Assembly: GCA_005778355.1 (NCBI GenBank)
Contig: SXON01000034.1
Location: forward strand, 17,265 to 81,264
Reading direction: 5' to 3'
Origin: Pseudomonadota bacterium
GTDB lineage: Bacteria; Myxococcota_A; UBA796; SXON01
DNA: 64,000 nt
Position numbers and translations under genes: made by a program. The notes under the pieces are model-generated. The model searched no databases and was not told the DNA's origin. It was given only the letters and a program-made list of their open reading frames with translations. Shown piece after piece: positions 35,443-44,511 of the stretch. The first letter of the stretch is position 1; every line of letters begins with the position of its first letter.

Positions 35443-36860
35443 TTGAGGGCGAGCGTCCACGGGGGCAGCGGCTTGCCCGACTCTTTCGCTCGTCGCGCCA
35501 CGAGGTGGAGCGCGGTGAAGAGGGCGAGCCACTCCCAGAAGGGCTTCTCGTCGAGGCTGAACTCCACGAAGCTCCACGCGAAGTAGCCCGCCATCGAGGC
35601 CGGCATCGCCCAGGCCAGCACCTCGGCCTCAGTTCCCCGCGTGTCGCGCACCGTCTGGATCGCCATGCGGGTGATGCTCACGACGAGCGCGCCGAGCAGG
35701 ATGAGGCCCACGACGCCGGTGTGGGCCAGCTCGCCCCAGAAGATGCCGTGGGGGTAACGGTACACCGAGTTGTACAGCCACTCGCTGTACACCCGCAGGT
35801 TCTCGACGTAGCCGCCGGGGCCGATGCCGCGGCCGAAGGTTTCGGTGAACATCCCGATGCAAGCGGCCCAGTTCATGCCACGAATGTCGCGCGCGAAGAG
35901 CACGTCGACGTTGGCGCTGATGCGGTTGAAGCCCTTGCCCAAGTCGCCGAGATCGGCCATGGCGGCGATGGCGAAGAAGAAGCCGCCGACCACCGCGAAG
36001 CGTAGGAACCACTTGCGGAACAGGGGCTGACCGAGCGCCACCAGGAAGCCGCCGATCACCACGGAGTAGGCGCCGCCGCGGCTCCCGGAGGTCATCGCGG
36101 CGAGGAAGATGAAGGTGGCCGCGAGCAAGAGGCCCCAGCGGTAAAGCGCGCGTTTCTGCACCAGCGCGAAGCCGGCTGCGGCGTGAATCACAAAGCTCAG
36201 GTTCATCGCGAACCAGTTGGGCTGTTGGCCGAGACCGGTCTCGCGACCACCGCTCTCGGCGGCCTTCCACTGCGAGGAGTAGTCGGTGAGGCCGAGCGCA
36301 TCGCCGAAGATCGCGAGCACGCCGATGAGCACACAGGTGCCGATCCACCACCAGAGGGCGGTCTTCACGTCGTCCCAGGTCTGGAGGAAGGCGAGCACGA
36401 CCGACGACGTGGCCGCGATGACCGCCAGCGTGATGATCTCCTTCACGCCGTCGCTCTTGGTGGTGCACCAGGCGAGGCCGGCCATTCGCCAGAGGATGAT
36501 GCCGACGAATACGGCCTTCCAGGGCCAGCTCATCCACAGGGTCTTGCGCGAGAAGATGGCGCGGAGCCCGAGCGAGATGAGCGCCAGCAGGAGCACGGGC
36601 TCGAAGAGGCCGATGCTGACCTTGCCCACGGTGAAGAAGGACATCGTGCCCGTGGAGAGCAAGCGCGCTGCGAGCATGCCCGCCACGGCCCACACCGGGT
36701 TGTCGAGGAGGAAAACCGTCACGACGAAGCCGGCGGCGAGCACAACGGGCACCTTCCAGTCGAGCACGAAGCTCGCCAGGAGCACCACCTGCACGGCGAT
36801 CACCGCCGCCACGCGCCAGGGCGCGGGCGATTCCCAGAGGGCCTGGAGGCGATTCACCAT
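35439..36860 (-). CDS. O-antigen ligase/polymerase family protein (WaaL/Wzy_C)
   Basis: 473 residues with about a dozen membrane helices. The large periplasmic loop contains RGIGPGGYVENLRVYSEW and then PHGIFWGELAHTG, matching the conserved Gly/His/Glu-containing region of WaaL and related Wzy_C proteins. These transfer undecaprenyl-linked glycans to lipid A-core, polymerise them or attach them to proteins. The acceptor cannot be read from sequence, and no other glycan genes are in view. It starts an operon with an uncharacterised protein, a lipoprotein, tcdA and a c-di-GMP protein. Confidence 0.88.
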   Translation of the reverse strand: MVNRLQALWESPAPWRVAAVIAVQVVLLASFVLDWKVPVVLAAGFVVTVFLLDNPVWAVAGMLAARLLSTGTMSFFTVGKVSIGLFEPVLLLALISLGLRAIFSRKTLWMSWPWKAVFVGIILWRMAGLAWCTTKSDGVKEIITLAVIAATSSVVLAFLQTWDDVKTALWWWIGTCVLIGVLAIFGDALGLTDYSSQWKAAESGGRETGLGQQPNWFAMNLSFVIHAAAGFALVQKRALYRWGLLLAATFIFLAAMTSGSRGGAYSVVIGGFLVALGQPLFRKWFLRFAVVGGFFFAIAAMADLGDLGKGFNRISANVDVLFARDIRGMNWAACIGMFTETFGRGIGPGGYVENLRVYSEWLYNSVYRYPHGIFWGELAHTGVVGLILLGALVVSITRMAIQTVRDTRGTEAEVLAWAMPASMAGYFAWSFVEFSLDEKPFWEWLALFTALHLVARRAKESGKPLPPWTLALK

Positions 36861-36867
36861 GGCGGGC

Positions 36868-36897
36868 GCGGTAGCCCCGCGGCGCGCGCCGTGTCAA
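36868..36897 (-). promoter_or_regulatory. Candidate promoter for the O-antigen ligase operon
   Basis: Minus strand: TTGACA (36897-36892), 18 bases, then TACCGC (36873-36868), with the ATG only 7 bases further. The -35 is perfect and the -10 weak. It lies in the 48-base gap to the divergent MopE-like gene. Confidence 0.4.
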
Positions 36898-36908
36898 CCT
36901 GTCTGGTC

Positions 36909-38918
36909 ATGCACATGCTCTGGATTGCTGCGGCGCACGCCGCCACCCTCAAGGTCGGTGCCACCGAGGCCTACACCACCATCGCCGCCGCAGTGAGCGC
37001 CGCCGCCAACGGCGACACCATCGAGGTTGCGCCGGGCACCTACACGGAGACCCCCGGGCTTACCGGCAAGTCCCTGTCGCTCGTGAGTCGCGACGGGCCG
37101 CACACGACATCGATCGTTCACAGCGGCACCATCTACATCGATGGCGGCAGGCTCGAGGGCTTCACGCTGTACCCGGGCACCACCAACGCCGTTGCGGTGC
37201 AGACGGGCTCGCCCACCCTGCAGGCTCTCTGGATCGAGGCGCCCACGCAGTACGGCGTGGTGGTGAGCGGCGGCACCCCCACCCTGCAGGAGGTGCTCGT
37301 CAACCTCGCGGGTTCGCACTCCTTCTCGCTCGAAGGTGGCACGCCCACGGTGCGTCGTTGCGTGTCGCTCGACGCCACCAAGTACGGCTTCAACATCACC
37401 ACCGCGGTGAGTGCCGCGAACTTGCTGAGTATCGGCGGCAAGTACGGCGTGGTCATCAACGAGGCGGGGGTCACGGCGGACAACTCGGTCGCCGTCGGCG
37501 CGACGACCGCAGGCGTAGCCGTGTTGGTCGACGCGACGCTCACCAACTGGGCGTTCGAGGACAACGTCTACGCGGCCGAGTGTTTCAGCGGGTACGACAC
37601 CACGTTCGTCGACAGCGTCGCCTACAACACCAACACCGACCGCGGTTGTGACAGCAATGCGCTGGTGAACAGCGATCCTCGCTTCGCCTACTGGGTGGCG
37701 GGCGCTGACTTCAACGCGCTCGACTTCTCGCCGGCTGCCGGCTCGCCGCTCCTCGATCAAGGCACCGGCACCGACGTGGACGGATCCGCCGCCGACATCG
37801 GGATCTTCGGCGGTGCGCAGGGCGGCTGGACCGACGCCGACGGCGATGGCGTGGTGGTGCTGTTTGACTGCGACGATCAGGACGCCGACCGCTATTGGGG
37901 CGCCACGGAATCGGCCGACGGCATCGACGACGACTGCAACGGCGAGATCGACGAGGACGTGCCGGTCGACACCGGCGAGCCTCCCGACACGGGAGTGCCT
38001 CCAGACACCGGCGACAGCGGTGCCGACAGCGGCGTGGACAGCGGAAACGACAGCGGAACCGACTCCGGCGTCGACAGTGGCGACACCGCCACGCCCGACA
38101 GCACCGACCTCGACAAGGACGGCTTCGCCGCCAGCGTGGACTGCGACGAGCACAACATCGCGAGCTACCCGGGTGCGCCCGAGCGCCTCGACGGTGCCGA
38201 CAACGACTGCGACGGGCTGGTCGACAACGGCACAGCGGGGGGCGACGACGATGGCGACGGCTACACCGAGCTGCAGGGTGACTGCGACGACACCGACAGC
38301 ACGCGCTCGCCCGGCTCCGACGAGGTCGATCGCAACGGTATCGACGAGAACTGCAACGGCTACGACGACAATGGCCGCGGGCAGGACGGCGACGGCGACG
38401 GCTACACCGACGCCTCCGACTGCGACGACACCGATCCGGTGGTGAACCCGGGGGCGGCCGACCCCACCAACGGCGTGGACGACGACTGCGACGGCGTCAC
38501 CGACGACGACGAGCTCAATGCCGACGGCGATGGCGACGGCGTGACCCCCGCCGAGGGCGACTGCGACGACACCAACGCGGGCCTCGCCCCCAACCAGACC
38601 GACATCGCCGACAACTTCGTCGATGAAGACTGCTCGGGTACCGACAACTACGACGTCGACCGCGATGGCCACGCCTCGCCGACATCGGGCGGAGACGACT
38701 GTGCCGACCTCCTCAACACCGTCTTTCCCGGGGCCCCCGAGCTGTGCGACAGCATCGACAACGACTGTGATACGACGATCGACGAGGAGTGTGACGACAA
38801 GCTCGGCGGAGGCGGGGGCGATGACTGCGGTTGTAGCGGCACTCCCGGCCCGGCGAGTCTGGCTCCGCTCGCGATGATTGGCACGCTATTGTTGCGGCGT
38901 CGTCATCGAAACTCTTGA
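36909..38918 (+). CDS. Secreted MopE-like calcium/metal-binding protein with MYXO-CTERM-like tail
   Basis: 669 residues from the ATG at 36909; a second ATG lies 6 bases on. A signal peptide (MHMLWIAAAHA) precedes a right-handed beta-helix-like region (about 20-290), in which VSAAANGDTIEVAPGTYTE is typical of DUF1565 and pectate-lyase-like folds. Residues 300-650 contain MopE-type motifs (DGDGYTxxxGDCDD and DxxCDGxxDDxE) and a DTGEPPDTGVPP/DSG-rich linker near 345-400. The end is CGCSGTPGP, a hydrophobic helix, and RRRHRNS. In Methylococcus, MopE binds copper; here calcium is equally possible. It is presumed to be a cell-surface protein. Confidence 0.85.
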   Translation: MHMLWIAAAHAATLKVGATEAYTTIAAAVSAAANGDTIEVAPGTYTETPGLTGKSLSLVSRDGPHTTSIVHSGTIYIDGGRLEGFTLYPGTTNAVAVQTGSPTLQALWIEAPTQYGVVVSGGTPTLQEVLVNLAGSHSFSLEGGTPTVRRCVSLDATKYGFNITTAVSAANLLSIGGKYGVVINEAGVTADNSVAVGATTAGVAVLVDATLTNWAFEDNVYAAECFSGYDTTFVDSVAYNTNTDRGCDSNALVNSDPRFAYWVAGADFNALDFSPAAGSPLLDQGTGTDVDGSAADIGIFGGAQGGWTDADGDGVVVLFDCDDQDADRYWGATESADGIDDDCNGEIDEDVPVDTGEPPDTGVPPDTGDSGADSGVDSGNDSGTDSGVDSGDTATPDSTDLDKDGFAASVDCDEHNIASYPGAPERLDGADNDCDGLVDNGTAGGDDDGDGYTELQGDCDDTDSTRSPGSDEVDRNGIDENCNGYDDNGRGQDGDGDGYTDASDCDDTDPVVNPGAADPTNGVDDDCDGVTDDDELNADGDGDGVTPAEGDCDDTNAGLAPNQTDIADNFVDEDCSGTDNYDVDRDGHASPTSGGDDCADLLNTVFPGAPELCDSIDNDCDTTIDEECDDKLGGGGGDDCGCSGTPGPASLAPLAMIGTLLLRRRHRNS

Positions 38919-38944
38919 CAGGCCGCGCGGGACGGGTTCATATT
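38915..38944 (+). promoter_or_regulatory. Strong sigma-70-like promoter before a small lipoprotein gene
   Basis: TTGACA (38915-38920), 18 bases, then CATATT (38939-38944). The perfect -35 overlaps the last codons of the MopE-like gene. Predicted transcription begins near 38951, giving a leader of about 100 bases before the ATG at 39050. Confidence 0.6.
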
Positions 38945-39049
38945 CCTGCGGTCTCCGGCCGGGCTTGCTTCCTAGCTAGCTGCGAGGGGACACCCGGCCG
39001 TGCCGGAAAAACCGCAAGAGACCAACAACAAACTCGAGGAGACACACAC

Positions 39050-39166
39050 ATGTCGTTCATCAAGCCCCTGCTCGCCTTCTTCGCCGCCGCGTTCCTCGGC
39101 GCCGCCGCCGTCGCCTGTGATGACGGTGGCGACAGCAACGCCTGCAACGCCTGCGACGCCGAGTAA
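39050..39166 (+). CDS. Small lipoprotein with Cys-rich tail
   Basis: 38 residues from the ATG at 39050, with GAGGAG about 9 bases upstream. The start codon begins [11 protein letters not shown], and the signal ends in lipobox AAVAC at residues 19-23. The mature lipopeptide is only about 16 residues: [16 protein letters not shown]. It contains CNAC plus the lipidated Cys, so it could bind a metal, form a disulphide or be a structural outer-membrane lipoprotein in the manner of Lpp. It has its own promoter and terminator, which suggests high expression. No family is recognised. Confidence 0.75.
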   Translation: MSFIKPLLAFFAAAFLGAAAVACDDGGDSNACNACDAE

Positions 39167-39220
39167 CTCTCAAGAGTTCTCGCGCCTCTAGCGAGGTAGC
39201 GGACCGAAAGGTCAAAACGG

Positions 39221-39260
39221 ACCCCCGGGTTGGAAACAGCCCGGGGGTTCGTCGTTTTGT
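39221..39260 (+). terminator. Intrinsic terminator after the small lipoprotein gene
   Basis: ACCCCCGGG (39221-39229), a 10-base loop and CCCGGGGGT (39240-39248) form a perfect 9-base GC stem, followed by TCGTCGTTTTGTC with a T-run at 39254-39257. It ends about 55 bases before pyrH and separates the two transcripts. Confidence 0.75.
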
Positions 39261-39315
39261 CTCTCCGGCACCTCGGCATGGGCGCGGGACCCGCCGGCCG
39301 GATAAATCGCCGGCC

Positions 39316-40053
39316 GTGCCCAACAAACCTGTGTACAAGCGCATCCTCCTCAAGCTCAGCGGCGAGATGCTGGCGGGCGACAAGGACTTCGGCCTCGAGC
39401 CCACGGTCCTGGGGCGTCTCGCGGAGGAGCTGATCGAGGTCCGCGCCCTTGGCGTGCAGATGGGCCTGGTGATCGGTGGCGGCAACATCTGGCGCGGCCT
39501 CGCGGGCGCCGAGAAGGGTATGGAACGGGCTCATGCCGACTACATGGGCATGCTGGCCACCGTGATCAACTCGCTGGCCCTGCAAGACGCACTCGAGCGT
39601 CGCGGCTGCTACACCCGCGTGATGAGCGCGCTCCGCATCGAGCAGGTGTGCGAGCCGTACATCCGGCGTCGGGCGGTGGCGCACCTGGAAAAGGGCCGAG
39701 TGGTCATCTTCGCGGCGGGTACCGGCAATCCTTACTTCTCCACCGACTCTGCCGCCGCTCTGCGCGCTGCCGAGATCGGCGCCGACGTGATCCTCAAGGC
39801 CACCAAGGTCGACGGGGTGTACGACAAGGATCCGAAAAAACACGCCGACGCCGTTCGTTTCGACACCATCGACCCCTTCGAGGCCCTGCGCAAGGGGCTG
39901 AAGGTGGCCGACGCGACGGCCATCGCGTTGGCGATGGAGAACAAGACACGGATGATCGTCTTCGACCTCAGCGTCCCCGGCAACATCCGCCGGGTGGTGC
40001 TCGGCGAGCCGGTAGGCACGATGGTCACCGGAACCGTGGTCACGAACAACTAG
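39316..40053 (+). CDS. pyrH: UMP kinase
   Basis: 245 residues from a GTG. The amino-acid-kinase fold motifs [40 protein letters not shown] and [13 protein letters not shown] match PyrH throughout. It makes UDP from UMP, feeding pyrimidine nucleotide and envelope sugar synthesis, and is allosterically controlled by GTP and UTP in other bacteria. It opens the conserved pyrH-frr-uppS-cdsA-rseP cluster. No obvious promoter is visible in the 55 bases after the preceding terminator. Confidence 0.97.
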   Translation: MPNKPVYKRILLKLSGEMLAGDKDFGLEPTVLGRLAEELIEVRALGVQMGLVIGGGNIWRGLAGAEKGMERAHADYMGMLATVINSLALQDALERRGCYTRVMSALRIEQVCEPYIRRRAVAHLEKGRVVIFAAGTGNPYFSTDSAAALRAAEIGADVILKATKVDGVYDKDPKKHADAVRFDTIDPFEALRKGLKVADATAIALAMENKTRMIVFDLSVPGNIRRVVLGEPVGTMVTGTVVTNN

Positions 40054-40078
40054 CGGGGTTCGCCCCTAAGGAACGCCC

Positions 40079-40642
40079 ATGTCTGACGAGTATACCAAGG
40101 GGGCGGCCGACGACATGGCCAAGACCCTCGACCAGCTCAAGCGCGATCTGCTCGGCGTGCGCACCGGGCGCGCCACCCCGAGCCTGATTGAGCACCTCCC
40201 CGTCGAGGTGCAAAGCTACGGCTCCACCATGCACCTCAAGGAGCTCGGCGGCATCACTGCCCCCGACGCGCGCCTCCTGATGGTGAACCCCTGGGACAAG
40301 GGCACCATCAAGGACATCGAGCGTGCCATCGCGGTGAGCGGCCTCGGCTTCAACCCGCAGAGCGACGGCCAGGTGATCCGCATCCCGATCCCGGCCCTCA
40401 CCGGTGAACGTCGCCAGCAGCTGGTGAAGATCGTCAAGCAGCACCTCGAAGACGCCAAGGTCCGCGTGCGGCAGGTGCGTCGCGACTACAACGAGATGCT
40501 CAAGACCGCTTGCGACGACGGCGACCTGACCGAGGACCAGCTCACCAAGGCGCTGGAGAAGGTGCAGAAGTCCACCGACGAGTTCTGCAAGAAGGTCGAC
40601 GACATGGGTGCTTCGAAGGAGAAGGAGATCCTCGAGGTCTGA
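40079..40642 (+). CDS. frr: Ribosome recycling factor
   Basis: 187 residues, standard size. The sequence has the three-helix-bundle and domain II motifs: LRTGRA-like GVRTGRATPSL, the basic loop IRIPIPALTGERRQ and VRVRQVRRDYNEML. RRF with EF-G splits the post-termination ribosome. It lies 25 bases after pyrH, and its stop overlaps the uppS start (TGATG). Confidence 0.97.
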   Translation: MSDEYTKGAADDMAKTLDQLKRDLLGVRTGRATPSLIEHLPVEVQSYGSTMHLKELGGITAPDARLLMVNPWDKGTIKDIERAIAVSGLGFNPQSDGQVIRIPIPALTGERRQQLVKIVKQHLEDAKVRVRQVRRDYNEMLKTACDDGDLTEDQLTKALEKVQKSTDEFCKKVDDMGASKEKEILEV

Positions 40643-41364
40643 TGAAGGTTCCCGCGCACGTCGCCATCATCATGGACGGCAACGGCCGCTGGGCCGAGGG
40701 CCGAGGCTTGCCGCGCGTGCGTGGCCACGAGGAGGGCGCGGAGAGCGTGCGGGCGATCACCACCGCCTGCCGGGAGCTCGGCTGCAAGGCGCTCACGCTC
40801 TACAGCTTCTCCACGGAGAACTGGAAGCGGCCAGAGGACGAAGTGGGCGCGCTCATGGGACTCCTGGCGCGCTATCTGGTCCAGGAGCGTCGCGAGATTC
40901 TGGACAATGACATCCGGCTGAACGCGGTCGGCCAGCTGGATCGCCTGCCGATGGCCGTTCGCGCGGCGTTGAAAGAACTCATGTTCGCCAGTCGCGACAA
41001 CAAGGGCATGGTCCTCACCCTTGCCCTCTCCTACGGTTCGCGACACGAAATCGTCGAGGCGGCCCGAGCGCTGGCGAAGAAGTGTGCGTCGGGTCGGCTT
41101 CGTCCCGACCAGATCGACGAGGCCGCCTTTTCCGCCGAGCTGCAGACGGCCGGTCTGCCTGATCCCGACCTGCTCATCCGCACCAGCGGCGAGCTACGCA
41201 TCAGCAACTTCATGCTCTGGCAGCTCGCCTACGCCGAGATCTTCGTGACCGACGTGCTCTGGCCCGACTTCCGCCGCGCGGAGCTCGAGGCGGCGTTCAC
41301 CGCCTACGGTAGCCGGGAGCGACGCTTTGGCCTCACCGGCGCCCAGCTCCGGAAGCCCACCTAG
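40642..41364 (+). CDS. uppS: Undecaprenyl diphosphate synthase
   Basis: 240 residues. Cis-prenyltransferase signatures are IIMDGNGRWAEGRG (Asp in motif I), SFSTENWKRP and RTSGELRISNFMLWQ. It builds C55 undecaprenyl diphosphate from isopentenyl and farnesyl diphosphates, the lipid carrier for peptidoglycan and O-antigen units. The stop overlaps the cdsA start by one base. Confidence 0.97.
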   Translation: MKVPAHVAIIMDGNGRWAEGRGLPRVRGHEEGAESVRAITTACRELGCKALTLYSFSTENWKRPEDEVGALMGLLARYLVQERREILDNDIRLNAVGQLDRLPMAVRAALKELMFASRDNKGMVLTLALSYGSRHEIVEAARALAKKCASGRLRPDQIDEAAFSAELQTAGLPDPDLLIRTSGELRISNFMLWQLAYAEIFVTDVLWPDFRRAELEAAFTAYGSRERRFGLTGAQLRKPT

Positions 41365-42164
41365 TGGGGGCGCGTCTCCTCGCCGGCGTGGTGGGCCTGG
41401 CCATCGTCCTGCCCATCCTGTGGACCGGTGGCTGGCTGGTCACGGCGCTGGTGGCCTTCGTGGTGCTGGTGGCGATGGACGAGTGGTCCACGATGATGGC
41501 GGGGCCGCAGGCCGAGCGTCGCAACCGGCATCGTGCGTTCATGATCCCCGCGGGCCTCGCGGTGTTCCTCGGCATCCTGCTGGTCCCCCCTGAGCTGCGG
41601 CTGACCATCCCGGCGGTGGCGGTCATCCTCGGCCTGTGCTTCGCGATGTTCGCGGAGAAAGACGTGGTCCAGGCTGGGAGCGATGCCGTTCGCTACGTCG
41701 TCGGCCTGCTCTACGCGCCGATGTTGATGGCGCCTCTGGTGTGGTTACGCGGCCGCGACGACGGCATGGCGATGGTGCTCTACCTGCTCGCTGTCACCTG
41801 GCTCGGCGACACGGGTGCCTACTTCGCAGGACGCTTCTTCGGCCGTACCAAGCTCTTCGAGCGCGTGTCGCCGAAGAAGACCATCGAGGGCGGCCTCGGC
41901 GGCCTCTTGCTCAGCGCACTCGGTGGCACGCTGATCGCGCGCCAGGCTGGGCTTCCCTTCGGATTTGCCGAGGCGATCCTCCTCTCGGCCTTGCTCGACG
42001 TGGCCGGCGTGGTGGGCGATCTCGCCGAGAGCCTGCTCAAGCGCGCCTGGGGCGTGAAAGATTCGGGATGGATCATGCCGGGACACGGCGGCATCCTCGA
42101 TCGCATCGACTCGCTGCTTTTTACCGCGCCGCTTCTCTGGGCGTGGCTACTCATTCGGCCGTGA
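41364..42164 (+). CDS. cdsA: Phosphatidate cytidylyltransferase
   Basis: 266 residues from a GTG. Multiple membrane helices and the family signature GDTGAYFAGRFFGRTKLFERVSPKKT are present, cut here by the usual length for CdsA. The C-terminal KRAWGVKDSGWIMPGHGGILDRIDS block is diagnostic. It makes CDP-diacylglycerol from phosphatidic acid and CTP at the inner membrane. It is co-translated with rseP through a GTGA overlap. Confidence 0.95.
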   Translation: MGARLLAGVVGLAIVLPILWTGGWLVTALVAFVVLVAMDEWSTMMAGPQAERRNRHRAFMIPAGLAVFLGILLVPPELRLTIPAVAVILGLCFAMFAEKDVVQAGSDAVRYVVGLLYAPMLMAPLVWLRGRDDGMAMVLYLLAVTWLGDTGAYFAGRFFGRTKLFERVSPKKTIEGGLGGLLLSALGGTLIARQAGLPFGFAEAILLSALLDVAGVVGDLAESLLKRAWGVKDSGWIMPGHGGILDRIDSLLFTAPLLWAWLLIRP

Positions 42165-43813
42165 CCGTCCTCTACGCCGTCGCCGCCGTCTTGCTCATCG
42201 GCGCGCTGATCCTCGTCCACGAGACGGGCCACTACGTGGTGGGGCGGATCTTCGGCGTGGGCGTGAAGGTGTTCTCGATCGGCTTTGGTCCGCGCTTGTT
42301 CGGCGTGAAGGTCGGCCAGACCGACTTCCGCGTGAGCGCCATCCCCTTTGGCGGCTACGTGCGCTGGGTGGGGGCCGACCCCTTCGCCGACGGCGGGGCC
42401 GACGACGACGACTGGATCGACGCCAAGGGCAGCTTCGTCCACAAGCCGGCGTGGCAACGGCTGCTGGTGGTGCTCGCCGGTCCCGCCACGAACCTCGTCC
42501 TGCCTGTCGTCGTGTTCACGGCGTTGATGTTTGCCGGGGAGCCCCAGCCGATCGCCGACGTTGGCCGCGTGGAGCGCGAGGGCGCCGCTTGGAATGCCGG
42601 CTTGCGGGCCGGCGACCGCCTCGTCGAAGTCGATGGTCAGCCCGTGCTCACCTGGGTCGACGTCATCGACAGCTTCATTGCCGACGAGGCGGATCCGGTC
42701 GAGATCGTGGTGGAGCGAGACGGGGCGCGGCTCCCGTTGACGCTGGCCAGCGCCGATGTCGACTTGCCGCTGACGCCGTGGGACTACGGCTTCGACAACG
42801 ACGCCCCCGACACCACTCTGGTCGTGGACGACCCGGCCAGTCCGGCGGCGCGAGCGGGCTTGCGCACGGGCGACAAGCTGACGGCGATCGATGGCGCGCC
42901 GGTGCGCAGTTTCTTCGAGCTCGAGCGGGCGCTGGCTCGGGCCAACCAGGTGCGAATCGAGGCGAGTCGAGGAGCGGAAGCCCTGGACCTGACCGTAGTG
43001 GCCGAGTCCGGCTGGGCGTCGAGCCCGGCGCTGGTTGACGACGACACGTACCGACGCTTCGGCCTCGCCAGCGCCACCCTCTCGGTGGCGTCCTTCGCCG
43101 AGGGCTCCGCCGCTGAGAAGGCGGGCGTCCGTGTCGGCGACCGCCTCCTACGGGTGGCTGGTCGCGACGTGTACGCCTGGACAGACGTGGTGCGCGCCGT
43201 GGCCGAGTCGGCAGAAGGGGAGGGCGAGGCCCAGGAGGCGCGACCGGTGGAGCTCATCGTGCGTCGCGACGGCACGGTGGCCACGATCGTCGCCACCCCT
43301 GACGTGCAGGAGGTGACAGACGACCTGGGCCGGTACCGTATACGCCCGATGCTGGGCATCGGCGGCGGTGGAGCCTGGATCGCGGCGCCGGAGGTGCCGC
43401 GCGAGTACCCGCTCCCCCAGGCCTTCGTCAGGGGTGCGAACGAGACCTACCTGCTCGGCAGTTTCGTGGTCAAACAGGTGGGCCTGCTCGTGACCGGTGG
43501 TGCTTCGGTACAGAAGAGTCTGGGCGGGCCCCCGGAGATTTTTCGGCAAGCCATGGCCGCCGCGGAACGTGGAGTCTTCGACTACGCGCGGCTCATGGGC
43601 CAGCTCAGCATCAGCCTCGGCGTGCTGAACCTCTTGCCGGTCCCGGTGCTCGACGGCGGGCAGATCGTGATGTACGCGGCCGAGCTGGTGCGTGGGCGGC
43701 CGTTGCCGGTGCGCCTGCGGGAGCGCTTGCAGCAAGTCGGCGTGGTGATGTTGCTCACGCTGCTCTTGTTCGTCCTGGTGTTCGACATTCACCGCTGGAT
43801 CACGGAGTCCTGA
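42161..43813 (+). CDS. rseP: Site-2 intramembrane metalloprotease RseP with three PDZ domains
   Basis: 550 residues, about 100 longer than E. coli RseP. The zinc site HETGH is at 20-24, within the first helix, and the third ligand Asp498 lies in LLPVPVLDGG. Three tandem PDZ-like domains are visible: near 128-175 (VEREGAAWNAGLRAGDRL), 218-262 (SPAARAGLRTGDKL) and 305-350 (GSAAEKAGVRVGDRL). E. coli RseP has two. The protease cleaves anti-sigma factors or remnant signal peptides in the membrane. It is coupled to cdsA by a 4-base overlap. Confidence 0.93.
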   Translation: MTVLYAVAAVLLIGALILVHETGHYVVGRIFGVGVKVFSIGFGPRLFGVKVGQTDFRVSAIPFGGYVRWVGADPFADGGADDDDWIDAKGSFVHKPAWQRLLVVLAGPATNLVLPVVVFTALMFAGEPQPIADVGRVEREGAAWNAGLRAGDRLVEVDGQPVLTWVDVIDSFIADEADPVEIVVERDGARLPLTLASADVDLPLTPWDYGFDNDAPDTTLVVDDPASPAARAGLRTGDKLTAIDGAPVRSFFELERALARANQVRIEASRGAEALDLTVVAESGWASSPALVDDDTYRRFGLASATLSVASFAEGSAAEKAGVRVGDRLLRVAGRDVYAWTDVVRAVAESAEGEGEAQEARPVELIVRRDGTVATIVATPDVQEVTDDLGRYRIRPMLGIGGGGAWIAAPEVPREYPLPQAFVRGANETYLLGSFVVKQVGLLVTGGASVQKSLGGPPEIFRQAMAAAERGVFDYARLMGQLSISLGVLNLLPVPVLDGGQIVMYAAELVRGRPLPVRLRERLQQVGVVMLLTLLLFVLVFDIHRWITES

Positions 43814-43820
43814 GGGGGCG

Positions 43821-44486
43821 ATGCCAGCCGGACTCATCATCGACACGGCCTCGCCCTGCATCGGTATCGCCGCCTTCGACGGGGCGGGACAGCTCGTCTA
43901 TCGCTGGTCGCAGCGTATCGTGGCGGGCGCCGACGGGGTCTTGAGTCCCGCGCTGGCTGGGGCGGTCCGGGCGCTCGGTCCCGGCGACTTCGCCATCGGC
44001 GCGGTGATCGGCCCCGGTGCCTTCACCGGCGTGCGCGTGGGCCTCTCCCACGCGCTTGGGCTGGCCGAGGCGCGGGGCTCGGGTCTCATCCCGATCAACG
44101 CCCTGCTCCTGCGTGCCGCGCCCTGGCACGGCTTTGCCAGCGTACTCGCGCTTCTTGATGCAAAAAAAGGACGGGTATACGCACAACGTTTCGATGTGCG
44201 CGAACGGATTCCGGTGGCTCTCGACGAGGCGTGCGACATCGACCCTGCGGCGCTCGACTTCCCCCGCTACACGCTCGCCACGGGCGAGGGGGCGGAGGTG
44301 TATCGATCGCTCCTGCTCGATCGCGACGCGCTGGTGGCGCACGACGCGGCGGAGAGCGTGCTGGCACGAGTGGGGGCGTTGCTGACCTTGCCCGCCGTGG
44401 ATCCCGCCGCAGTGAGGCCGCTCTACGTGCGCGAGCCCGACGCGAAGCCTCCGGTGCTCTCGGGTGTAACTCTGGTACAATCATAG
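43821..44486 (+). CDS. tsaB: tRNA threonylcarbamoyl-adenosine biosynthesis protein TsaB
   Basis: 221 residues. The N-terminal ASKHA fold has LIIDTASPCIGIAAF and VIGPGAFTGVRVGLSHALGLA, which are TsaB (YeaZ) signatures. It has no metal-ligand histidines, in line with its role as the non-catalytic partner of TsaD in t6A formation. Interestingly the window also encodes TcdA, which acts on t6A. It follows rseP by 7 bases, and the promoter-like element for the next gene lies inside its 3' end. Confidence 0.93.
   Translation: MPAGLIIDTASPCIGIAAFDGAGQLVYRWSQRIVAGADGVLSPALAGAVRALGPGDFAIGAVIGPGAFTGVRVGLSHALGLAEARGSGLIPINALLLRAAPWHGFASVLALLDAKKGRVYAQRFDVRERIPVALDEACDIDPAALDFPRYTLATGEGAEVYRSLLLDRDALVAHDAAESVLARVGALLTLPAVDPAAVRPLYVREPDAKPPVLSGVTLVQS
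44476..44481 (+). promoter_or_regulatory. Candidate -10 element (TACAAT) for the DUF465 gene
   Basis: TACAAT lies inside the last codons of tsaB, 30 bases before the ATG at 44512. A CGGAGG ribosome-binding site lies just before that ATG. Confidence 0.4.
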
Positions 44487-44511
44487 ACGCCCCTTCTCAC
44501 TCGGAGGTCGA

